From Lingula anatina (lineage: Eukaryota > Brachiopoda > Lingulata > Lingulida > Lingulidae), in assembly GCF_001039355.2 (NCBI RefSeq), contig NW_019775687.1:162122-226121 (forward strand): a stretch of DNA of 64,000 nt, written 5' to 3'. The position numbers were made by a program, and so were the translations under genes. Every line of letters begins with the position of its first letter. Position 1 is the first letter of the stretch. Positions 1-10,596 of this stretch are shown piece after piece. Under the pieces are notes generated by a model. The model was given only the letters and a program-made list of their open reading frames with translations. It was not told where the DNA came from and did no database searches.

Positions 1-92
1 CTCTCCCTCACCTGCAACATTTTAATGCCTTTTTTTCATCACAACCAAAAGTAGTACAATTTGTTGCCAGGGATTTCTTTTGAAAAGCTTAA

Positions 93-434
93 AATGATAA
101 CAACTATTCATTTTGGCCAAAAAAATGGATTTTCCTGGGGTGAACGACAATTTTTCCATACTTACCAATGGTTAATGAATCTATTTCTAAATTCAAAGTT
201 AGTCCCTGTTTTTTTTTTTTTCTAAAAAGTTTGGTTCTATGTAATAATCTCTTAAGAGATTATTACAGAGTATAGCCATCTATGGAGGTCACGTGGTCCG
301 ATGACAAGCACAAATTGCAGAATAATTGCTATAACTCCTTTTTTTTGTGGTAAAATAGAATATTATATTTCTAGGAGTTGTTTACAATGCATTTATTGTG
401 AAATATAGATCTCATACGAAGAGCTGTTATCCCT
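93..434 (+). mobile_element. T2-type MITE, copy 1
   Basis: This is a non-autonomous element of about 342 bp flanked by TTAA on both sides (89-92 and 435-438). Its right end reads GTTATCCCT|TTAA. The left end (AATGATAACAACT) is a degraded inverted match to it. The family terminus TTAAAGGGATAA fits the TTAAAGGRR signature of T2-family MITEs, which are linked to the Kolobok superfamily. Two further full copies (6214-6515 inverted, 22341-22676) and two truncated ones (12658, 43307) lie in the window. The body holds a CACGTG E-box (290-295) and a perfect 26-bp palindrome (241-266). It has no coding capacity. Confidence 0.8.
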
Positions 435-1700
435 TTAATTTTGATTTTATCAGTAGAAAGGTGAAATAATGTTTTTGATCAATGAGCTTCATAGTAGCTC
501 AGTGGTTTGATGGAACATTGTAATTAGGGGCTCATTTCTCATAAACAAAAATTTTCAAAAGCAAATGCAAAGAATTTTAGATCACACCTCTTTTATCAAC
601 CATACCAATTTTTGTGAAAATATCTGACTTGGTTACAGAGTTACCCCACAAACCAATCACTATCTTACATCTATTTACAAAGCAGTTAATTTGACATTTA
701 AAGGGGGCTGAGCTAAAAGCACATGGGGTGGTGAATAAAATGACAAAAAAGGGGATTTTTGCTCTAAAAGTGTTTTATTTTATTTTCCTATCATACGATA
801 AGTATTAAATATAAAAGAAATTGGGGGAAAAAGATATTTTGAACAATTTTGGCCATGTTAACATATATATCCACCTAAATAATTTCTGTCAGTGTCACTT
901 TTGACTATTGTGCAAGACTTTTTGAAGGATGCACATAACTCAATTGATTGCTTCTAGTAAAATCCTATAAACACAACACAATGTTATTATACTTTTGTTT
1001 GGCATTTACTGTGAATAAATGAAGTTTGTAAGTTTAATTTTCGTGTTGTTTTAAGGTGTTTAGAGACATTTCCATTGCTTATATTTTCACTTATGGTATA
1101 GTTTACTATAGTGATTTCATGATTTCTGTTTTAAAGGCTTTTTTGGCATTTTGCGAATCCATGTTTATTTATCAGGCCTTACAAAGGAAACTTTATAACT
1201 TAAAGCCACAAATCAGAGACGATTAATGATTAATGACTTGAAGAGTGATTTTGTGGCTCGATTATATAGATACTGAATTTGGCAAGTCACGAATTTTTGG
1301 TTCCAAGTCACAAAGGGCAATTATTGTTCATTAGGCCTAATTAACCCTTTCTTGGTCACTTAATTTCCAAGTCATTACTTGGAGAATCCTATTAATTCTA
1401 CAGATTCTGAATGACATTTTACTGGTGCACTAAATGGTGCACTTTACTTAAAATGTCCTAACATTTATTTTTTTTATCTTAACCGCTTGAAATTTTCATT
1501 GTTGATAGAAAACATATAAATGCTCGAGTACTTATGTTCTTAAAAAATCAATATTTAGTTGTTATACCACTAGTGTATTTCTCAACTTTGCATTATTTTT
1601 TGTCAAAATTATTACCTATTCACTTATATATTTATTATTGCATAAAAATTGGAGGAAATAATGATCTTTCAATAAGAAATATTATTATAACTTGAAATAC

Positions 1701-1728
1701 AAAAAAAAAAAAAAAAAAAAAAAAAAAA
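1701..1728. repeat. Poly-A tract (A28)
   Basis: Uninterrupted run of 28 A residues. No target-site duplication or element body could be linked to it, so it cannot be assigned to a retrotransposon tail. Confidence 0.9.
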
Positions 1729-1836
1729 CAATCTTGCATTAAAATACCAAATTTCAAGATGATTGATTAAAAAATATTGAAAACAGAGCTATTTAAAAAT
1801 AACTCAATTTACATGGGCGATTTGACCAGGACAGCA

Positions 1837-1857
1837 CCCCCCCTTCCCCCCCCCCCA

Positions 1858-1897
<40 letters not shown>

Positions 1898-1899
1898 AC
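1837..1899. repeat. Poly-C followed by (CA)n microsatellite
   Basis: C-rich tracts run into about 15 CA units and then an imperfect CTCACACACC tail. An open frame across it is low-complexity (Pro then Thr-His repeats) and is not a gene. Confidence 0.9.
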
Positions 1900-2794
1900 C
1901 AATCAGGCCTTTTTGTGTCTTCTGACCAGGAAAGGGTTAATTTAATGCTGCAGTGTGTAATATTCAGTATTTATTTGTGTGTGTGTCACCTATACTCTCA
2001 TATTATGTACAATTTAATGCAGTTCTTTTCTTCTGATTTCCAGGTTGAAAGCAGAGTCTGACTATTTAGCTATGGGAGCTGTTTCAACCCAAATGCATTT
2101 TGTAAATTTTCACATTCTTTGCCAAATCAATTTTAGAACTTTGTATAGAATTTTACATCCTTGACCTTAAAGCCACTTTTATCTTAAATAAATAAATTGA
2201 TAAAGGTGAAGATTTAGAAGAGTTATTTTAAAACTTCACTTTCAATCACAAATCGTCCTAATGAACATTTTTAAATCTATCCAAGATGTGGGCTGGGAGT
2301 GCAAAGAGAATGGCGGATAATTGAAAATAAACAGGTTATAATGAATAAATTAATGAATTAAAATGGTCATTTCAAGTTTAAGTTGATATCAAATGATAAA
2401 TATGTGAAAAAATACATATAGTCGAATTTGAAACTAACATAGTGTTTTTATTAAATGCATAATCAAAATATAAATATACTGTGTTAATGAGCAATATAAA
2501 TATTATCAAAAGATGACCTTACAGTTATGAAAATTAAATGCAGTAAGGTTAATTAATTAGGCCATCAAAATTTTAAAACTATATTAAATAATACTTAGAT
2601 ATATTAAAAGTGCGATTTTATGCACTTCGATCGCCACTACAGAAATGGCCCTGTGAAATATGCATTGTGCATGAAAGTCGAGAAATGAAGCAACAGATAT
2701 TTATATCTGAAAAGAATGAAACATGACAAAGTTACTAATAATCATAATAAAACGGCAATAAAAATTATCACAACCATGTTGTGATAGATTATAA

Positions 2795-2879
2795 AGAAGT
2801 GGGCGTGACTCTTACCACGTGACATTTAAAGCGTGGGAGGCTGAGGTCACAACATGGCGCGGTAAACGGAAGTTAAGAT
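2795..2879 (+). promoter_or_regulatory. Probable TATA-less promoter of the DGK gene
   Basis: This short segment is richer in CpG than its surroundings. Within about 75 bp it holds a KLF/SP-like GGGCGTG (2801-2807), a CACGTG E-box (2816-2821), a YY1-like CAACATGGCG centred at 2854 and an ETS/GABP-like CGGAAGT (2867-2873). This combination is typical of housekeeping-type animal promoters, where YY1 and ETS sites sit close to the start site. A good splice donor follows at 2970. The sites are visible directly. Assignment to the DGK gene is inference, because it is the only + strand gene recognised downstream. Confidence 0.55.
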
Positions 2880-2969
2880 TTCTATCAACGCTGAGTCCTA
2901 TTCGGGTGCAAAGCTGCATTAAAGAACGGTATTTACTTTTAAGAAGTAGCTGAAAACATTAACTGACTG
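2880..2969 (+). other. Probable noncoding first exon (5' UTR)
   Basis: The segment after the promoter motifs ends at a strong donor, GACTG|GTGAGT (exon end 2969, GT at 2970-2971). It contains no ATG. If spliced to the exon at 32178, the frame that runs into the coding frame carries a TGA stop (2965-2967) just before the junction, so translation must start in the next exon. The transcription start is not determined: it may lie as far upstream as about 2850, in which case a four-codon uORF (ATG GCG CGG TAA, 2854-2865) would be included. Confidence 0.5.
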
Positions 2970-5055
2970 GTGAGTTATTCTTTGTATCTAGAAAGTTAAC
3001 GTAGATATCCACAGTATATTCACAGCCTTACGGAATCGAAGTTTGTTTACAGGTGGGCCACAAAGTTGACAAACTTTACCTTGTCCCTCTCCCATTTCTC
3101 TAAAAGTATCACTTTGTGGAATGCAAATAACAAAGTTCATCTTTTATCACAGATGCATTGCTCTAAAGGCACTGGTAATTTTCTGTCAAGCTTATTAACT
3201 GTTTTGGAATACTAAAACCTTCATACATTGTACCGGCAGTATATACATAACGTCCCCACTGTTAGTAACGTAATACCGATTCATAACCATGTAACCGTTA
3301 TTATGTCTGGTACAAGATTGATGATGCTTTAGTAAGACGCAGTATGGCAGAGCTTCTCAATAAATGATCATGATAATAATCATCGTTTGTAGGCTGACTA
3401 ATGCTGTTTAATTTGGCTATAGATGTTCACAAGGATATTGTACAGTATTTTGGTTTTTGACAGTGGTGTTGTAAATAGTAAAATGCTTGTAAGTAAGTGA
3501 TGAAAATTATTTTTTGGCTTTTATACTCAGTTTTTTTATTTTTCAAAATAAGATCAAAATGTAGTGATTCTGTTTATCCAATGCAAATTTATGCAGTGTG
3601 GTTTTTAGAATAAGATTTGCTTTGCACAGGAATGAAAAATAGTAATTTACAGGATTTTAAAGTTTAAATAGTACACATCTTTACTATATAGGCATTTGCT
3701 TTCATTGAAGGTTCTAAATGCATGTTAGCCAATCTGTAATGTCACAGTGCATATCCTGTTCCCCACTCGTGTGTGAGGACCATGGATGTAAATAGTGAGT
3801 CAGGGCTGCTTAAAATTTGATAAATCTTTTCATCTGAGCTGAATTCAGGAAGTCACAACAGCCATCACACATGTGATCTTAATACGGATAGAAGTTAAAA
3901 AAGGGTTTAATTACAAAGCATCTGTCTCTGAAATTTATTTTGATTATAATCATAAATGAATTATTTTATCAAAGCACTAGGAGAGTTAATCATGCTTGAT
4001 TAGTTGCTTGTCCTTTACTTTTACAATTTGTATAAGTAATGACATTATCATGTAAATATTTGTCAATGAATACTGACACAATTACCAATAAGATTTCATT
4101 TGAATAGAGCTGATTGCTCTAAATTAGTACTAGTAAGTGTGCTGCACGTGAGGGATATGGTAACAGCTGATGTGAAAGCTCAAATTTAGAGCAAGCAAAC
4201 CCAGCTGGTGCATGTTATTTACATAGTACAGCTTGCAGTGTACATGTATATCTTCGCAATTATGCAAACTTGAAAGTTATGTTTTATTGACTTGTGATTC
4301 ATTCATGAAGCAAATATTTTGTGCTGTTTCAAATTTTGCTTTGCCGCAAAAATATGTTTCAGCGGGCTTCACCAAAGTTGAAAAGAAATAAGGTTGCTAT
4401 GAAGCATCTGTTTTTGCCATATGTATCTTGTTATTTAAGGAACAGAAAAAACATGACTTAAGGCAACCATCACTGATTTCAAAAGAAACATAATAAAGAC
4501 ATTTTCTTGTTTTTCATCTTTTGATTCCAGTAGGCAAAATCCACATTGTCAAAGTTGGGTTTTCTGATTAGCACGGAAGTGCGTGCTCACCTGTTTTCAT
4601 CATCTGAGAACAAAATAATATGGTTTTAATCACAGGCTATGAACATTATGAGCTGAAGCATACCCATTATACTTGAATCATGACTTGGCCTCTGGCTGAA
4701 ATATGAAAAAAATCACTAGAGAGGTGTTACTGCAATCAGAAGTTAATATCCTTAGTCCCATACAGCAGGCTCGAAACTATTTACTCTCTGTCTATGCATG
4801 TTTATTTTAGGATGCTATGCTTTTAAAAAGCTCATAGGGATAGTTCATATAAATATTGATGTTTTGAATATTGCTTTTTTTTTCATTCAAAAAGCCTGTA
4901 CTTATGTCTTGGAGGCAAATCCCAGTGGATTTATTTGGCTAGGTCGGCTTATGAACATGGCTTTTATATACAGACACTGTATAGTAGTATTTATTTATTT
5001 ATTAATGTGGCATGCGATATAGATATGCAAATCACCCAAATCACCCAGCCTCATC

Positions 5056-5369
5056 AGGCCTACCCAACTACCAGACTCGGTACCGAATGACCTGAATTCA
5101 CCGGTAAATCAGACCACACTACCCGTTTTCAAGGTGTGTATCAGTACGCATTTCACAGTATCAGACGCGACACCCCTCTTGCCTAGTATGCAATGTGATA
5201 GTGACGATTCTCAGCGGGGTTGAAAAGCATTGCATCACCACTCAAAATTTGTTCAGGGTATGATACTGTGCAATGCGATCTGACACACACCTTGAAAACG
5301 GGTAGTGTGGTCTGATCTACCAGTGAATTCAGGATCATTCGGTGCCGAGTCTGGTAGTTGGGTAGGCCT
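5056..5369. mobile_element. Foldback MITE with long inverted arms
   Basis: The left arm starts AGGCCTACCCAACTACCAG and the right arm ends with its reverse complement, CTGGTAGTTGGGTAGGCCT. The inverted match continues inward for roughly 85 bp, through an EcoRI-like GAATTC and the block CTACCCGTTTTCAAGGTGTG, at about 90 percent identity by eye. A non-matching core of about 130 bp lies between. There is no coding capacity. The superfamily is uncertain because no clear target-site duplication is seen. Confidence 0.8.
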
Positions 5370-5428
5370 GCTCATGGGCCTACAATTAAGTCACCAAACT
5401 CTGTACATAAAAAAAACTATGATTAAAG

Positions 5429-6207
5429 CAGTGTATGAAATGGCCGCCTGCCCGCCAGCCCGAGGCTGGTAACTTTCAGGCCGGGCGGGTAAGATTTGCA
5501 AATTACCCGCCCGACGGGCTGGCTATTTTTACAGCCTATTTCCACCTTTTATTTTGTCTATGTTCACAAGCGATTTCAGCAAAATATCAAATAAACTCAA
5601 TGTTTTCACCCACTTTCATAGAAGCAAAGAACTAACCATAGCTTGCAATCGAACGCTCGTATCGAAATGTAACCAACAGTCTCCCTCTCAGTGGCCTCGT
5701 TTTCGAAGTTCCGTCTGTGTGATATGAAGTTGAGAGACAATTTGAAACGAGGCACATTGTTCTTAACCAGCTTCAGTGCACAGCAGATAACGTTACGTCA
5801 TTGTTTTGTGTAGAGGAGATACCGCGAGTAGCAATTTGTAGGTTGAGAGTAATAAAAATGTGAAAGTATAAAAAGTTATGATATTGATTAAATAGACTTA
5901 TAGGCACATGGAGTGCTTATAATCAACAGCAATCAAGGCAACCTGACCCCCCTCTAAATCCAACACTGACAAGGTATCATTCAGTAGAAATTCCAACCAA
6001 TTTCTAAATTTCCATGCATAAGGCATGTTATTGCCCTTTCATTTCCAAATTACTCTCCCAAGAATGCATTCTAGACCCCCTCAGCATACCTCTCTTAACT
6101 CTAGGGGTTATCATAACTAGGGCAGGTAACTACATGGCCGGGCTGGTAACTTTTCAGAGTTACCTGCCCGGCGGTCTGGCTAGTAATTTCCTTGAATTTC
6201 ATACACT
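5429..6207. mobile_element. Non-autonomous hAT-like element, 779 bp
   Basis: The element begins CAGTGTATGAAAT and ends ATTTCATACACT, so the termini are inverted repeats. It is flanked by a perfect 8-bp duplication, GATTAAAG (5421-5428 and 6208-6215). An 8-bp duplication with CA-type ends is the hAT hallmark. Subterminal GC-rich blocks rich in GCCCGCC/GGCGGGT occur near both ends (5443-5525 and 6118-6184). No transposase is visible, so it would have depended on a partner. The right-hand duplication overlaps the first bases of the adjacent T2-type MITE. Confidence 0.8.
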
Positions 6208-6213
6208 GATTAA

Positions 6214-6515
6214 AGGGATAATAACTCTTCGTATGAGATCTATATTTTACAATAAAAACATTGTGAATAACTCATGGAAATATAATATATTCTGTTTTAC
6301 CACAAAAACGGCAGTTATAGCTATTATTCTGATATCAGAGCTTGTCTTTAGACCACGTGACCTCCATTGATGGCTATACTCTGTTCAAATCTCTTAAGAG
6401 AAACCAAAACTTTTTTGAAAAAAAACAGGGACTAACTTTGAATGTAAAAATGGATTCATTAACCATTGGTGAGTATGGGAAAATTGTTGTTTACTCCAGG
6501 AAAGTTATTATCCCT
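6214..6515 (-). mobile_element. T2-type MITE, copy 2 (inverted)
   Basis: Element of 302 bp starting AGGGATAATAACT and ending AGTTATTATCCCT, flanked by TTAA (6210-6213 and 6516-6519). It is the reverse complement of copies 1 and 3 and keeps the E-box (CACGTG, 6354-6359). Its left boundary was later hit by the hAT-like element at 5429-6207. Open frames that cross it are MITE sequence, not genes. Confidence 0.85.
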
Positions 6516-6689
6516 TTAAAGTTGAAAGTTATAACTAAGCAAACGGTATAATTTATGGTACGTTCAACTCTTGAACCCTGAATGGAACTGACTGCCTTAA
6601 ACTAAAACTGTTCTTTAAATAACATGACATGTCTTTAGGTTTATTAGTGTTTTAGATAAATCTTCCCTGTCAACATGATTGACACTGTA

Positions 6690-6960
6690 TATGTCTGTAT
6701 ATATTTACTATATATGTTTTGATCACTGTGTCTGGCCATGTCATTGTTGTTGTTGCTGCTGCTGATCAGTCCCAATAATTGCCAAACCATGGTTTTCTTT
6801 TATTTCAAATTTGCTGAGTGGGTTTGTACGTTAATAAGGCAAGTTCATTTTAAAAGTAAGCATGATCAGATTATTATTGTGAATGTCCTTAATTTTTGTG
6901 CATTTTTTGCATGTATTTTGGCAGTGTTTGCCCCATAAATGCCACACTGTATTTGTTGTT
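6690..6960 (+). repeat. Dispersed repeat family, 5' part only
   Basis: The segment shares an ordered set of blocks with 13875-15615 and 20750-21210: a TGTCTGTCCATGTCGT-like start with a run of TTG/CTG triplets, an AATTTGCTGAGTGGGTTTGT-like block, then GCATGATCAG. The 3' half of the family (CACACCTGGCATTTTC through CAGCTTTGCTGCCTTG) is missing here. I do not recognise the family. Confidence 0.5.
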
Positions 6961-8579
6961 TTTTTATTTTAAATAAAAATCAGCATGGTTAAATTATTTT
7001 TCAAAAGTTATTGATTTTTTTTTTTTTTTAAATATTGTTACAATATTTTTCTTTTCTTTTTTGTGTCTGTGTATCTGTAAGCTTTGATGTTTAGTTAAAT
7101 GAAGCAATAACATGTTATGTTTTACTCTTGACTTCTTCCAAGATCAAGAAAAAAATATGTAAGGCATGGCATGGGCTTTGTGGGGTATGTAGGTCACAAG
7201 TGTGATGATTGGTGATTAGAATTTGTAGCAGACCGTGGAAATATTTAATTGGGAAAGCCCCCCTTTTCACGTCATAGCAAGAAAATGACCACAAAATTTT
7301 GTATCATGACTTGGTCTTGTGTGTAATATAGACAATTTTATATCTTGCGTAGCTAGAGTTACAAGATGCCAAGGCTTGGACCTAGCAAGATTCTAAGGCT
7401 CAGAAGAAAATATTAACATCAGACACACTTCATATAAACTTGTATTTGAGTGGTTTTATCGTACTTAATGTCTGAAATGGCAAAGATAAGAAGCTTTGCA
7501 GGATACGACCTTTTTAAATGTGTGCCCAGTATTTTTATTTACAATAACATTTTAAAGTAATTTCTTATGTTATGATGTTTCAGAACCAAAACTTGTGATT
7601 CAAGATATTTAGGCTCATTATGCTAATACTTCGAGGCCTATATCTAGGTAATTAAGGTACTTTTACTTTGCTTCAGTTTTGCTAAGAATGCCAAAGAACC
7701 TTATTTATGTACTATATGATGAGCAATTTAGTCTGTAACAGCTTTCTTCTGATGTTTTCAGAATCTTCGTTTTATAAAAATTGCCTAGAAATCACATTTC
7801 AAAGTAGTCTGAAAGGTAAGAAAATAAATAATATTCGATGTCACATTTTCTTTATTTTTCAGAGGAACCAAAATCTTCTTTTCAAATAACCTTTCCTAAT
7901 GATCTCCATAAGATTGCTAATGATTTTCAAAGAAAATAGTCATTACTTTAATACTGGAAAGGCTTGAATACTGGAGGTGGATGTCTCACATGAAAAAACC
8001 AGTAGTCCTTTGAAGTGAAATTAATTGCATAAATGATAGAATGTAGGTTGGTTATTGCTTGAAATCTCAGGAAAAGTCTTAGGATTTTTTTCCATTTATA
8101 TCCATAATACCACAGAATGTACTTCATTAAGAAGAATATGAATCTTTATGAACTTGTGTGCATTTGTGATTTGTTTTATTATTTGGGTGGGCAGGAAGGG
8201 GCCAAAATGATCCTTTTTGCCTTCAGAATTATTTACTTAACCTATATTACCTTAGATAATGGTATATTTGATAATGGTAGACATTACAACTGTGCCTTAT
8301 CAGTAAAGTTTTGCTCACTAATAATATATTTCACAGGTAGCTATCTTGAAAGTTATTTGATGATGAAGAAAAATCTAAGGTTTTCTAATAAAAATTGACA
8401 GCTCATGCTATCTTGCCATATCCCTATTTTTAATTACTTCGTCTTAGATGGCTCTTACTTCCTGAATATAATTGGTTGCAGGGAGAGAGCAGTTCAGTCC
8501 TTGATTTTCCATAGCATGATTTTTTTACTGCATTCACAGGAGACTTAATGGTTTAATTTTATCTCTATACTTCCTGGCG

Positions 8580-8645
8580 AAAAAAAAAAAAGAAAAGAAG
8601 TGGGCATTAGAAGGATGGAAGCGGGGGGGGGGCGGGCGGGGAGGC
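8580..8645. repeat. Poly-A/GA stretch followed by G-rich run
   Basis: An A12 run with GAAAAGAAG and, from 8622, GCGGGGGGGGGGCGGGCGGGG. The G runs could form a G-quadruplex on the + strand. No gene is associated. Confidence 0.7.
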
Positions 8646-9078
8646 ATGTAGTAAGCTTAATGTTTAGCATAGCAAAGACATTTTGATATTTTGTGAAGAA
8701 ATCGCAGTGTGCTGTTTTAAAGTCCTGTCCCTGGGAACAAATAAATGTTAACACATTACAAAACTGTCTATGACATGATTTTCAAAGAGTCATATTCTAG
8801 GCAGTATAATAATTGTAATACTGCATACCATAAAAGATTCATTTTAAGTTTATTTATAGCAATTTAATGTAAGAAGTCTTCCATCTTTCTGTAGCAAGTT
8901 TTGACATTTTCATTGATTTTTTTACATTCCCTAATGTTGTGTTTGGGGGAGTACTTAAACCATTTCCTGTTGTTCACAGTTTTAGTAATCACTGTGGGGA
9001 ACAGATGAAAGGTTCATCAATATCTCCCTGAAAATTGATTTTCTTGGCAAAGTGAAGACCTAAGCTCTGCATTTAATC

Positions 9079-9126
9079 TATCTGTCTGTTTTTCAGTACG
9101 TCTGTCCGTCTGTCCGTCTGTCTGTG
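9079..9126. repeat. (CTGT)n-like microsatellite
   Basis: Imperfect TCTGTC/CCGTCTGT repeats. Similar GTCTGTCC strings open the dispersed repeat family, so this may be an isolated fragment of that family. Confidence 0.6.
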
Positions 9127-10027
9127 AGAGAAGGTGGATACATGTATGCCTTGAGAATGCATTTATACATTTCCCCTAAATAGACATTTTTCTAGACTAT
9201 GCCACACACATATCTGTGATGGACAACAGATCTTTAAGTGCTAGTCAATCAATTTTTCAGTCAAGTTGGTCAATGTTCCATGTGAGATCAAAGGAGATTG
9301 ACCTTACTGCTCCATAGAGTTCAACCAAGGTTGTTGCCAAGTCAATCAGTTTATTGACTTAACAGCCTTGTGTAGGTGGTAAGTCATTGATTTTTGCCTG
9401 AATTTACACTGTATTTGAACCCATGATTTTAGAGAATAAATTTAAAGGTAAAAATTATAATATCAAAAATAACACATCACCTATGGTAACAGATTTTGCA
9501 TTGCTGTCATAGATTTCCATTTATCCTGTGGCATAGAAACTGTGTGGAATTAGGGTTTTGTAACACAAAAGACTGCATAAAACCTATTTTAGCTTTATGT
9601 TAATCTAAGCATGCATTAGCATTCTTATTATTGATACATATTTTCCCTTTCCATACTAATAATATATAACAATTGATAATTTTACAGAATTGTTTACATT
9701 GTAAGGTTTGTATATAAATATAATTTATGGATTAAACCTCTGTAAGGAAATAATCCCATTGCAATGCCATTCATTTTTATCTGAACCTCTAAACGTCTTA
9801 ATTGATTATCAGAGTCAATGTAAATTGGATTATTAGCTGTTTCAAACATAGGCAAATATTGACAATATTCTTTTAAATGTGCAGCTATGTTTCTTGCTTG
9901 CTTGGAAATGAGATTACACGTGTAAGCCTGCTGTGTGTACACATGGTGCAGATCTTGCTTGACTTGGATGTGAAGCTGCCACATGGTAACAACTAAAATT
10001 TAGCCATTGCCCAAGAAGTTTTAGACT

Positions 10028-10231
10028 CCGTTCACATGAAAAATCTATTTTCTAAAAATCTATTTTCTATTCGCGGTAACTTGTGATCACTCCGAGCGCA
10101 GCCGAGAATTAATTACCGCTTTGGAAGTAACTGGCTCGCGCTGCCAGTAATTACGCTGCGGGGTATTCAGGGCACAGACCGTGATCACAAGATACCGCGA
10201 ATAGAAAATAGATTTTTCATGTGAACGAAGC
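10028..10231. mobile_element. Palindromic MITE, about 204 bp
   Basis: The left arm reads inward from CTCCGTTCACATGAAAAATC to GCGGTAACTTGTGATCAC. The right arm is its near-perfect reverse complement, ending GATTTTTCATGTGAACGAAG. The left arm carries an extra copy of the 15-mer AAAATCTATTTTCTA, so the arms are unequal in length. TTAG flanks the element on both sides, a possible target-site duplication. The GC-rich core (GCTCGCGCTGCCAGTAATTACG) stands out from the AT-rich surroundings. It is non-coding. Confidence 0.8.
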
Positions 10232-10535
10232 CTTAGTGTGGTGAAAGAAAATGTAAAAAATGTAATACTTTTGCCAATTTATTGTCTTTTCAATTTGGAT
10301 AATTGAAAATGTACTTTTCATTCAATTAATTAAGCCACTTCCTGAATTATGCTAGAGTAAGTCCAGTGAAACATAATGTTGTACAGTCCAGTATGTGTGG
10401 ACACATATAAAATCTGTTTTCTTATGAAAAAAATTATTAAAAATTTTGAAAATAACATGTTTATTTACAATCTTACCATTTTAAATTTTTTAAAATTACT
10501 GCCTCAACAAACATAATTTGGTCTGTTCCTCATAG

Positions 10536-10596
10536 TTAAACAGTGGTGGTGAAGCTGCTGATGATGCTGATGACAAGAGTGTGAAAGAATATATAG
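10536..10596 (+). other. Possible 61-nt exon (weak candidate)
   Basis: The segment has plausible splice borders: acceptor GTTCCTCATAG before 10536 and donor ATATAG|GTATGC at 10597. One frame is open throughout (LNSGGEAADDADDKSVKEYI). Joined to the exon at 32178 that frame meets TGA at once, so it cannot extend the short DGK N-terminus. It could be an optional 5' UTR exon or a chance match. No homology is recognised. Confidence 0.2.

Larger units (their letters stand above)
439..2794. other. Non-coding upstream DNA
   Basis: The segment is AT-rich with no believable exon. It contains an A28 tract (1701-1728) and a poly-C/CA tract (see separate entry). A short tRNA A-box-like string lies near 491-503, without a matching B box. 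Nothing else is recognised. Confidence 0.5.

Noticed and set aside
485-515. tRNA A-box-like string TAGCTCAGTGGTTTGATGG
   Set aside because: No B box, no acceptor stem and no repeated copies were found, so it supports neither a tRNA gene nor a SINE.
1777-2061. 94-codon open frame
   Set aside because: Mostly translated poly-C and CA microsatellite; no domain or splice context.
6014-6551. Two overlapping open frames of 118 and 69 codons
   Set aside because: They cross the hAT-like element end and the T2-type MITE; the sequence is explained by mobile DNA.
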